Source of the DNA: SKPT01 sp040905445
GTDB taxonomy: Bacteria > Planctomycetota > Phycisphaerae > Phycisphaerales > Phycisphaeraceae
Assembly: GCA_040905445.1 (NCBI GenBank)
Contig: JBBDRN010000020.1
Coordinates: 295,856-359,855 of the forward strand
DNA length: 64,000 nucleotides
Direction: 5' to 3'
The position numbers and the translations under genes are program-made. Under the pieces are notes generated by a model that was not told where the DNA came from, made no database searches, and saw only the letters and a program-made list of their open reading frames with translations. Of the stretch, positions 17,403-25,646 are shown piece after piece (the first letter of the stretch is position 1; each line of letters begins with the position of its first letter).

Positions 17403-17494
17403 GGGTGCCACTGACAAGGCTGTCTTCAGCCTTGTCGGTGTTCGCCGCAATTCACACTGACAAGCTCCAGGGACTCCGCTTGTCAGTAGCACCC
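17403..17494. repeat. Double-hairpin palindromic element, copy A
   Basis: Two stem-loops side by side bounded by GGGTGCCAC and GTAGCACCC. The first is CACTGACAAGGCTG facing CAGCCTTGTCGGTG; the second is CACTGACAAGC facing GCTTGTCAGTAG. It lies between the OmpA-type gene and hisH. It is homologous to copies at 45029-45135 (same direction) and 61593-61694 (opposite direction). Confidence 0.85.
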
Positions 17495-17522
17495 GCTTGA
17501 CCGCGGCAGAACCTGCAACGCC

Positions 17523-18155
17523 ATGATCGGGATCATCGACTACGGCATGGGCAACCTGCGCTCGGTGCAGAAGGCGCTTGAGCGCGTCGGCGCCGAGGCG
17601 ATGATATTGACGCGCCCGGGGCAGCTCGGCGAGGTGGACAAGCTCGTCCTGCCGGGCGTGGGCGCGTTTGCCGACGGCATCGACCAGTTGCAGCAGCGCG
17701 GCTGGGTCGACCCCGTGCGGGCTTACATCGACGCTGGTCGGCCGATGCTCGGGATCTGCCTGGGCATGCAACTGCTGTTTGAAGCCTCGGAGGAGGACGC
17801 GCCCGTGCCGGGGCTCGCGGTGCTGCCGGGGCGCGTGGTGCGGTTCAGCAACGTCGCGCCCGATGGCACGCGGCTGAAGGTGCCGCAGATGGGCTGGAAC
17901 GCGCTCGACTGGACGCGGCCCGATCCTCTGCTTGCCAGGTTAAGCCCGGGCGAGAGCGTCTACTTCGTGCACGGGTACTACGCCCAGCCGCGCGAGAGCG
18001 GCGACGCACCCGTCACCAGCGCGACGGCCGACTACGGCGGCCCGTTCTGCGCGTCGATCTGGCGCGGCAACCTCTGGGCGACGCAGTTCCACCCGGAAAA
18101 GTCGCAGCGCGTGGGACTGACGATCCTCGAGAACTTCGTCGCGGTTGAGGTGTGA
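17523..18155 (+). CDS. hisH: Imidazole glycerol phosphate synthase glutaminase subunit
   Basis: Class I glutamine amidotransferase that supplies ammonia to HisF in histidine synthesis. The N-terminus IGIIDYGMGNLRSVQKAL, the oxyanion strand LPGVGAFADGI, the nucleophile loop GICLGMQLLFE (Cys79) and the His/Glu pair in QFHPEKSQ are all present. The length of 210 residues is typical. The start ATG 17523 is fixed by the family N-terminus; there is no clear Shine-Dalgarno, and a palindromic repeat ends 28 bases upstream. No other his gene lies in the window, so the pathway is dispersed in this genome. Confidence 0.96.
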   Translation: MIGIIDYGMGNLRSVQKALERVGAEAMILTRPGQLGEVDKLVLPGVGAFADGIDQLQQRGWVDPVRAYIDAGRPMLGICLGMQLLFEASEEDAPVPGLAVLPGRVVRFSNVAPDGTRLKVPQMGWNALDWTRPDPLLARLSPGESVYFVHGYYAQPRESGDAPVTSATADYGGPFCASIWRGNLWATQFHPEKSQRVGLTILENFVAVEV

Positions 18156-18357
18156 CCGCCCTCCGACGCACGCCCACCAACATCTCATGTACGCGCCGGA
18201 CGTCTCCGCCGACAGGCTCCCGATCGATCTCGATCGCCAAGCCACTTGCGCAGCACGACTTACGCTGCATCATCTTCTCTGGCACACCCCTTGCGTTACC
18301 CCATGGTGCCCCCGCTCACGCGAGCACACCATGCAAGCCGCAAGGGAGACCCCCGCG

Positions 18358-19707
18358 ATGCGACGCCCACGCACCCCACCACGCACCCCGCCACACACCC
18401 CACCACACACCCCAGCCCCGGCCCACAAGCGGCGTGCCGCCTGGCCACGATGCTCACCCGCCCAACGCGCGACACAGGTCGCCTGCTCACTGCTGCTCAT
18501 CGCTCTCGCGTTCGGGTTCATCATCAACGGAGGACTCGCCGTGGCGGAGACCCGCGCCTCGTTCCGTGGTTGGCTGCACGACAAGGTCGACGTCCTGCGC
18601 GAGCACCACCCGCGCATCCACGGTGCCATCCGCACGGCCGTCTACCAGACACTGACACGAGCCCTTCCGGGCGCGCCGGCCTACGCGCAGCAGCGCTTCG
18701 GCCTGCGTCGGTACGAGTCCGGCCAGGGTTGGCAAGCCCCCACCACCGCCCCCGCCACACCCGCCACACCCGCCACGCCGGCGACACCGGCGGCATCGGT
18801 AACAGCGGCGGCCTCCGCCAATCCTGCCGGGCCCGACCGCGTCGTGCTGCTCGTTCACGGCCTCGATGAGCCGGGCGCCATCTGGGCGCGCACCGCCCCC
18901 GCCCTCGAAGTTGGCGGTCATCACGTCATGCGGATCGAGTACCCCAACGATCAGGCCATCGACGCCTCTGCCCGCTTCCTCGCCGACCAGCTCCGCGCCC
19001 TGCGTGCCGATGGCGTCGACCGCGTCGATCTCGTGACCCACAGTATGGGCGGCCTGGTCGCCCGCGACGCGCTCACGCGCGATGACGCCTACGCCGGCCA
19101 GACGACCGGCCACGACGACCTGCCCGACATCCACCAGCTCATCATGGTCGCCCCGCCCAACCAGGGCTCGCACTGGGCCCACTTCCGCGGCTTCCTCGAG
19201 CTGCGCGAGCACGCCAGCGCCATCCTCGCCGGCCGCTGGCACGCCGAGGAGCTCGTCGTCCACGGCGACGGGCAGGCCGGCCGCGACCTCGTCCCCGGCA
19301 GCGACTACCTCCAGTCCTTAAACGCCCGCCCGCTGCCCCGGCCCGTCGACATCACCATCATCGCCGGCCAGTTCCTGCCCGACCGGCTCCTCCGACAACC
19401 CGTCAGCCCCGCCTTCCGCGACGGCCTTGGCGATGGCGTCGTCTCGCTGACCTCGACCCGCCTGCCCGACGCCCAGGCCGCGGAGCGCGTCGTAGAGACG
19501 GAGGTGGCGGGGGTGGCGGGGGCGAGGGTGACGCATCGCGTCATGCCTGGCCATCACCGTACACTGCTGACCAGCTCCGCCCTCGCCTCGGGCCGCCAGA
19601 CTTGGGCAGGGCTCACCGGCGGGCGCGTCGACTCTCCGCTCCCCCCGGCCGTGCCCGTGATCCTCGACCGTCTCGCGCATGAAGGGCGCACGTCTCGATG
19701 GAGATGA
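18358..19707 (+). CDS. Membrane-anchored lipase-like alpha/beta hydrolase
   Basis: About 449 residues. A basic, Pro/Thr/His-rich N-terminus (RTPPHTPPHTPAPA, from a CACCCC-type tandem repeat) precedes one transmembrane segment (VACSLLLIALAFGFIINGG). A linker with PATPATPATPA follows, then an alpha/beta-hydrolase domain from about residue 158. The oxyanion region is LLVHGLDEPG, the nucleophile elbow THSMGG (Ser229), the likely acid lies in GLGDGVVSL and the likely His in MPGHHRTLL. It should face the periplasm. ATG 18358 has GGGAG at suitable spacing; ATG 18331 is the alternative. The gene overlaps the next one by 10 bases, implying coupled translation. The substrate is unknown. Confidence 0.8.
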   Translation: MRRPRTPPRTPPHTPPHTPAPAHKRRAAWPRCSPAQRATQVACSLLLIALAFGFIINGGLAVAETRASFRGWLHDKVDVLREHHPRIHGAIRTAVYQTLTRALPGAPAYAQQRFGLRRYESGQGWQAPTTAPATPATPATPATPAASVTAAASANPAGPDRVVLLVHGLDEPGAIWARTAPALEVGGHHVMRIEYPNDQAIDASARFLADQLRALRADGVDRVDLVTHSMGGLVARDALTRDDAYAGQTTGHDDLPDIHQLIMVAPPNQGSHWAHFRGFLELREHASAILAGRWHAEELVVHGDGQAGRDLVPGSDYLQSLNARPLPRPVDITIIAGQFLPDRLLRQPVSPAFRDGLGDGVVSLTSTRLPDAQAAERVVETEVAGVAGARVTHRVMPGHHRTLLTSSALASGRQTWAGLTGGRVDSPLPPAVPVILDRLAHEGRTSRWR

Positions 19708-22700
19708 TCCTCGTCCTGCTGCTGGCCCTGGCGGTCATCGCCGCGGTCGGCCACGCCATCTGGCTCGCAGCCGCAGCGCTGCTCCGCCTGCTGCTGGGTG
19801 CGGCCCGCGTGGACAACAGAACCAAGCCCGCGCCAGACACGGACCGAGAGGCGACGCAGCGCTACCTGCGTCGCCTCGTGCGCCTGGCGTTGCTGGACCA
19901 GCGCACGGCCGACCGAGTGCTGCAGGCAGACGGTCGTGAGCCGATGTCGCCGGGTCGCCCCGCCACAACGGAGGCTCGCGCCACGTCGATCCCAGCGCCC
20001 GCGCCAACGTCGCCCCCCGCCACACCCCCCGTCACACCTCCCGCCACGCCTCCCATCGCGCCCCGCGCGACGACGGGTCCGATGGCCGAGCCCGCGCCTG
20101 CGCCGGTCGCCGCCGAGGCGTCGTCTCTGCGGCCGGCGCCGCCGTCCATCGTCGGCCCCAAGCCTCCGCGCCTCAGCGTCGGCGACCTGCTCACGGCGTT
20201 CATGCAGGAGAAGAACATTCGCTGGGGCGAGCTCGTGGGCGGGTTGCTGATCGTCTTCTGCTCCGCGGCGCTGGTCATCAGCCTGTGGGCCCAGATCGCC
20301 CGCCTGCCGCTCGCGCAGCTCGGTCTGTTCACGACGATTACGGCGGCGCTGTTTGCGTCCGGGCTGTACGTCGAGCGCCAGTGGCGGCTGCCCAACACGA
20401 GCCGCGGGCTGCTCATCATCGCCACGCTGCTCGTGCCGCTGAATTTCCTGCTCATCAGCGCGTTCGGGCAGGACGCGACGATGTTCGACCCGCGCGTCGT
20501 GGCGCTGGAGATCGTGGCCGTGGCGCTGTTCGGCTACCTGCTGCACAAGGCCGCGGCCGTCTACGCCCGGGGCATGACGACCCACGTGAGCGTGGGCGTC
20601 GTGGCATTGTGCGCGGCGCAACTGCTGGCACGGCGCGTGACGGGGCCTGGCCTGGCGCTGCCCTCGCTGTGGCTGCTGGGCACGCTGCCGCTCGCCGTCT
20701 ATGGGACTAGCGTCGGCGCGGCGCTGGTGGCCACCGCGCGGCGGGGGGTGATATCGACGAGGCGCGGGCGCGCGCTGCTGGTGGTGCTCGGCGTCACGAC
20801 GTTTGCCGCGGCGATGACCGGCGGCCTGCTCGTACACCTGGCGGGCGGGCCGCACGAACTTGCGACCCCGTTCTCCACCCTCGTCGCGCTCCACGGCCTG
20901 CCGGGGCTGGCGACCGGGCTGCTGTTCTTCCGCGCCCGGTACCGGCAGGAGGGCGCGGCCTGGTTGCGGTTGACGGGGACGACGGTCGGCGTGGTCGGGC
21001 TGCTCGTCATGCTGGCCGGCATCGCGCTGGCGTGGCCTCAGCCGGGCTACCTGCTGGCCGCCACGGTAGCGACGGCGGGCATCGTGCTGACGATCGGCGT
21101 GCGCCTACGGTTTGCCGAGGCCCAGGCGCTCGGCGCGGCCCTGGCGCTGCTCGCCGCTCAGATCGCACTGCTCGTGCTGCTCGACGCGCAACTGCACTGG
21201 CGCGTCGACAGCGTACGGCAATTGACGGCCGCCCTGTTGTCCGGCTTGAGCGGGCGAACGCTCGTGCCCGGCGCGGTGGCGCTCGCGGCGATCGCCGCGC
21301 GGCTGCATCATCGCGGCCGCACCGGCGAGGCGCGCTGGCTCGCGCTGCCGACCGCTGTCGCCATCGGCGTGAGCATCGCGCTCGTGGTGTGGCACGGCAT
21401 CGGTCGCAGCGGCGGGGCTGATGCGCAGTGGGTCGCACCGGTGTGCGGACTGTATGCGGCACTCGCGATCGCCGCGGCGCGCTCGTTGCACCACGCAGCG
21501 CCCGCATGGGCCGCGGCCGCACTCGTGGGTGCTGCGACGGTCCACCTGGGCGTCTTCATCCTGGACTGGAGTTGGCCGACGGCGCTGCTCGCGCTCGCCA
21601 CGCTGGCGAGCGTCGGCTTCGGGATCGCGTGGCGACGGCCCGGTCCGACGTGGGCGACGTTCCATCGTCCCGCCGTCACGACGATCTGGCTCACCACCGT
21701 GCTTGCTGCCGCACTGCTGATGATGCAACTCTCCTTCGACCACGCGATGGAGATCGCCCACCGCGGCGCGTGGCTGGCGGCACTCTGGCTCGTGCTCAGC
21801 GCGATGGGCGGCAACCGGGTGATGTTTACGCTCGGGCAGATCGCATTCGCCGGTGCGGCGGCGGCGTATGTCGCGGCGCTCACCGATGCAGTGCAGGTCG
21901 ACGCGTGGCTTGTCCAGCGGCAGGCGATCGCGCTGGCGCTCGTCGCGCTGGCGTGGGCCGCGCTGCGGTGGCTCGTCGTGCCGTGTGAAGCGGAGGATGC
22001 GTCGGCGCGTAACGGCGCGTCACCGCTGCACCTGACGCCGCGGCCGGACGGCACGGAGCGCGCCCTGCTGACGCGGTGCGTCGGCCTGCTGCGACCTGGC
22101 GGCGCCTCACCCGTCGTTTTCGACCAGGTGCTGGCCGGCACGCTCGTGCTTCTGCTCGTGGGGTTGACGTGGGCGGGCATCATGCCGTTTGTCGAGCATG
22201 AGTGGACGCGATCGCCCGGCAGCGCCGCGCCGCCTGCGTGGGGGCTCGACCTGTGTTCATGGGCGCTGCTCGCCATCCTGCTTGCAGTCGCCGCGGTGAC
22301 GCCGCTCGGGTCACGGCCGGGCGTCGGTACGCTCGCGCCCGCGGCAGTCGTCGTCGCGACGGGCTCGCTCATGCCGCTGCTCGCCGCGATGGCGATCGAC
22401 ACGCACGCCGGGGCGTCGGCGCTGCGCTTCGCGGCCGCGGGGTTCGTACTGGTCGGGTCAACGCTCATCTGGCTGCGCGGGCCGCTCGCGCGTCGTCTCT
22501 GGGTGCTGCCGCTGCTCAACGACAACGCCCGCGCCGCGCTGGCCGGGGGGCATCAAGCACCGCTGCTCCGCGCTCTCGTCATCGCGCTGGCGGGGACGCC
22601 GATCGTCCTCTTGAGCGTGATCCCGGCGCTGCGCCAACTCGCGGGGCTCGGCGTCGTCGGCCCAGGCGAGGCATCCGTCTTTGCGCGCATGGGCCCGACG

Positions 22701-25634
22701 TTCGCCTATACCCTCCCTCTGGCGGCGCTGTCGCTGGCGCTGGTGGGCCATGCGCTGCGCGAGTGCCGCGGCGGCTTTGCCCATGCCGGGGCGCTGGTCG
22801 GGAATCTCACGGTGACGCTGGCCTACCTGCTCGCACTGACGACGGCCGGGCGCGACGTCGACGGGCCTGCGATCATCCACCTGCTGCAGCTCAACGCGAT
22901 CTGGGCGGGCTTGTTCAGCCTCGCGTGGGTGGGCCTGCTGATGCACGTCGCCCGTCGGCAGCCGCCTGCCGCACCGGGCGCGCCGTCGACGTGGCTGACC
23001 GTGCAGACGATCACCGCGGCCACGCTTGCGTTGGCGGCCCTGCTGCCTGCGATCAGCCTGCTGCTGGTTGAGCCACGCGCGGGCCATCCGGTGCTCGCCG
23101 CCGCGGGAGACGCGCCGGGGTGGTTTGCCGCCGCCGGGGCGCTCGCCGCCGTGGCGCTCGTGGACCGGCGCGGCGGGTGGCGGACCGGCGTGCACCTCGT
23201 CGCCGCGGGCATCGTGACCGTCGCGGCGTTGATCGCGCTCGCCATGGCGGGGCCGGCGCCGGGCTCTGCGTTCGTCACGCTCGTGATAGCGCTCGTCGCC
23301 AGCGGATGGCTTGGTTTCGCCGCGCTGGCGGGGTTGTCGATGCGCAAGCCGACGCGTGGCGTCGCAACGCTCTGCGCAGCCGCGGTGATCGGCTGGATTG
23401 TCACCGCTGCCGTGGTAAGCGGTGCGCTGGCGCTGCGCAGCGTGTTCAGCGGGCTCGATTTCACGGGCTCCGCCATCTGGTGGGCGGCCGGCCCCATGCT
23501 CGCGGCCGGTGCGCTTCTGCTGAGCCTGGCCGTGCTGACGCGCTCGCCCTTGCGCGCGTTGCACCACGCGATCACCACGCCGCGCCCCATGCTGTGGGGC
23601 GGCATGGTGCTGGTCAATCTCGCGGCCGCACTGCTCTGGGCGCACCACTGGGCGCCCACGGACGCCGCCTGGCGCGCCTGGTTCGCCGGCCTGCTCGCGG
23701 TGCAGGTCATCGCGTTGCTGCCGACGTCGACCGTCAGCCTCGGCGTCGATCGCGACGCGCGCCACGGCGCGGGCGGCTCGCTCGTGGCGCACCTGTTTGC
23801 CGCGGCGGCGAGTACGCTGGGCATCGTCGCGCTCCTGCTGCTGCGCGTCCTGGGCTCGCCGATCGAGCCGGCCGCCTGGGCGATCCTCCACGCCGCGGGC
23901 CTGCTCGCCGCTGTCGTCGTCACCGCGGGATGCCTCTGGGACGCGCGTGGCGTCTACGCGTCGCATGCGCTGTACCTGCTGCTGGCCGCGGCCGCGGTGC
24001 TGGCGATCGACGTCGCGCGGCCGGCCACGCCGTGGCTGCACCTCGCCGCCGCGATCGGTCTGGGCGCGCTCGCGCTCGTCGGCGGCGGGGCGTGGGCGCT
24101 GCGGCTGCGCTGGGTGCCGATGCTGCAGCGTGCCGGCGTGGCTGCGCAACCCGCGCAACCGCGCGCCTGGCTGCTCGCCGCGACCGCGACGCTCGCGGTC
24201 GCGCAGATCGCGCTGATCCTTCGCATCGTGCTCGGCGAGGCGTTACCGCCCGCGGGTCTGGCCGGCGCGGGTGTGCTCGCCTGGCGCTTGACCGCCGCGG
24301 CAGGGCTGTTGCTCACGGCGCTCGGCTTCGCCTGTCTCGCGCACGGGCGGCGCCCGGAGCCGACGCACCATGTCGCGCTGGCGACGGGTGCGCTGGCGGG
24401 CGTTCTCGCGGCTTGGGCATGCACGGACCCGGCCGGTCCTCATGGACACGCCGTGCAGTACGCCGCCCTGGCGCTGCTCGCGCTGGTCGCCGCCGTCGGG
24501 CTTTACACCATGGCGCTGCCGCGCGGGCTTGCATCCGCACCGGCATGGCGCCAGACGGGCGGCGAATCGGCGCGTTGGCTCCTGCCCGCCGCGGCCGCCG
24601 CGCTCGTCGCCACCCTGGTGCTCGAGTTGCTCGCGTTCACGCTCCACGGCGAGGTGGTGCTGCCCGCGTTCACCACCGTCGGCGTGGCGATCGCGCTGGC
24701 GTTGGCCGCGGCCGCGGCGATACAGTGGGCCGTCGCGCCGCAGCACGATCCGCTGCGGCTGCCGACGCATCGTCGGCCTGTCTACGTCTACGCCGCCGAG
24801 GCGTTCGTCGCGCTGATCTTCGTCCACGTGCGACTCGCGGCGCCGTGGCTCTTCGCCGGCATGTTCGAGCCTTACTGGCCGCTGCTGGTGATGGTCATCG
24901 CGTTCGCCGGCGTGGGGCTCGGCGCGTGGTTCGAGCGGCGGCGGCTCGACGTGCTCGCCCGGCCGGTGGCGCGCACGGCGCTCTTTCTTCCACTGCTTCC
25001 GGTGCTCGGCTTCTGGGTCGCCGACACGTCCATTCACTATTCCGCGCTGCTGTTGATCGTCGGCGTGTTCTACGGCCTTTTGGCGCTCAACCGCCGGTCG
25101 TTCGTCCTGGGCATCCTCGCCGCGATCGCCGCCAACGGCGCGCTCTGGTACGTGCTCGACCGCGCCGAGGGGTATGGCCTGATCGATCATCCGCAGTTGT
25201 GGCTGATTCCGCTGGCGCTGTCCGTGCTCATCGCCGCGCAGCTCAACCGCGCCCAGCTCACGGCCGGGCAGCTCGCCGCGATCCGCTACGCCTGCCTCAG
25301 CCTCGCCTACCTCGCCTCGACGGTGGAGATGTTCATCCAGGGCGTCGCCGATGCGCCGTGGCTGCCGCTCGTGCTCGCCGGGCTGTCGATCGCCGGCGTG
25401 ATGCTCGGCATCGCCCTGCGCGTCCAGTCGTTCCTGTTCATGGGCTGCGGCTTCCTCGTGCTCGCGCTTCTGACGATGCTCTACCATGCGTCCGCCAACC
25501 TCGGCTGGACGTGGGTCTGGTATGCTGCGGGCCTCGCGCTGGGCGTGCTGATCCTGCTGCTGTTCGCCGGCTTCGAGCATCGCCGCGAGCGCATCATCGC
25601 CCGCCTCGACACGCTCCGGCGCTGGCAGGCGTAG
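19698..25634 (+). CDS. Giant polytopic membrane protein of 1,978 residues, function unknown
   Basis: The start ATG 19698 overlaps the hydrolase stop. Residues 3-35 are one membrane segment. Residues about 75-150 are a Pro/Ala/Thr-rich linker (PPATPPVTPPATPPIAP). From about 165, a segment LTAFMQEKNIRWGELVGGLL leads into continuous hydrophobic helices to the C-terminus, dozens by inspection, separated by short loops and a few charged hinges. The alternation of 20-residue hydrophobic blocks suggests internal repetition. No catalytic motif, nucleotide-binding site or soluble domain is seen. The general look (N-terminal charged hinge, then serial helices) recalls DUF2157/DUF2339-type predicted membrane proteins, but I cannot confirm a match. 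Codon usage matches its neighbours. Confidence 0.85.
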   Translation: MEMILVLLLALAVIAAVGHAIWLAAAALLRLLLGAARVDNRTKPAPDTDREATQRYLRRLVRLALLDQRTADRVLQADGREPMSPGRPATTEARATSIPAPAPTSPPATPPVTPPATPPIAPRATTGPMAEPAPAPVAAEASSLRPAPPSIVGPKPPRLSVGDLLTAFMQEKNIRWGELVGGLLIVFCSAALVISLWAQIARLPLAQLGLFTTITAALFASGLYVERQWRLPNTSRGLLIIATLLVPLNFLLISAFGQDATMFDPRVVALEIVAVALFGYLLHKAAAVYARGMTTHVSVGVVALCAAQLLARRVTGPGLALPSLWLLGTLPLAVYGTSVGAALVATARRGVISTRRGRALLVVLGVTTFAAAMTGGLLVHLAGGPHELATPFSTLVALHGLPGLATGLLFFRARYRQEGAAWLRLTGTTVGVVGLLVMLAGIALAWPQPGYLLAATVATAGIVLTIGVRLRFAEAQALGAALALLAAQIALLVLLDAQLHWRVDSVRQLTAALLSGLSGRTLVPGAVALAAIAARLHHRGRTGEARWLALPTAVAIGVSIALVVWHGIGRSGGADAQWVAPVCGLYAALAIAAARSLHHAAPAWAAAALVGAATVHLGVFILDWSWPTALLALATLASVGFGIAWRRPGPTWATFHRPAVTTIWLTTVLAAALLMMQLSFDHAMEIAHRGAWLAALWLVLSAMGGNRVMFTLGQIAFAGAAAAYVAALTDAVQVDAWLVQRQAIALALVALAWAALRWLVVPCEAEDASARNGASPLHLTPRPDGTERALLTRCVGLLRPGGASPVVFDQVLAGTLVLLLVGLTWAGIMPFVEHEWTRSPGSAAPPAWGLDLCSWALLAILLAVAAVTPLGSRPGVGTLAPAAVVVATGSLMPLLAAMAIDTHAGASALRFAAAGFVLVGSTLIWLRGPLARRLWVLPLLNDNARAALAGGHQAPLLRALVIALAGTPIVLLSVIPALRQLAGLGVVGPGEASVFARMGPTFAYTLPLAALSLALVGHALRECRGGFAHAGALVGNLTVTLAYLLALTTAGRDVDGPAIIHLLQLNAIWAGLFSLAWVGLLMHVARRQPPAAPGAPSTWLTVQTITAATLALAALLPAISLLLVEPRAGHPVLAAAGDAPGWFAAAGALAAVALVDRRGGWRTGVHLVAAGIVTVAALIALAMAGPAPGSAFVTLVIALVASGWLGFAALAGLSMRKPTRGVATLCAAAVIGWIVTAAVVSGALALRSVFSGLDFTGSAIWWAAGPMLAAGALLLSLAVLTRSPLRALHHAITTPRPMLWGGMVLVNLAAALLWAHHWAPTDAAWRAWFAGLLAVQVIALLPTSTVSLGVDRDARHGAGGSLVAHLFAAAASTLGIVALLLLRVLGSPIEPAAWAILHAAGLLAAVVVTAGCLWDARGVYASHALYLLLAAAAVLAIDVARPATPWLHLAAAIGLGALALVGGGAWALRLRWVPMLQRAGVAAQPAQPRAWLLAATATLAVAQIALILRIVLGEALPPAGLAGAGVLAWRLTAAAGLLLTALGFACLAHGRRPEPTHHVALATGALAGVLAAWACTDPAGPHGHAVQYAALALLALVAAVGLYTMALPRGLASAPAWRQTGGESARWLLPAAAAALVATLVLELLAFTLHGEVVLPAFTTVGVAIALALAAAAAIQWAVAPQHDPLRLPTHRRPVYVYAAEAFVALIFVHVRLAAPWLFAGMFEPYWPLLVMVIAFAGVGLGAWFERRRLDVLARPVARTALFLPLLPVLGFWVADTSIHYSALLLIVGVFYGLLALNRRSFVLGILAAIAANGALWYVLDRAEGYGLIDHPQLWLIPLALSVLIAAQLNRAQLTAGQLAAIRYACLSLAYLASTVEMFIQGVADAPWLPLVLAGLSIAGVMLGIALRVQSFLFMGCGFLVLALLTMLYHASANLGWTWVWYAAGLALGVLILLLFAGFEHRRERIIARLDTLRRWQA

Positions 25635-25646
25635 CGCCGCGGCGGT

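Noticed and set aside
17403..17494. CRISPR array
   Set aside because: Each locus has a single two-hairpin unit rather than regular repeats with unique spacers, and no cas gene is present.
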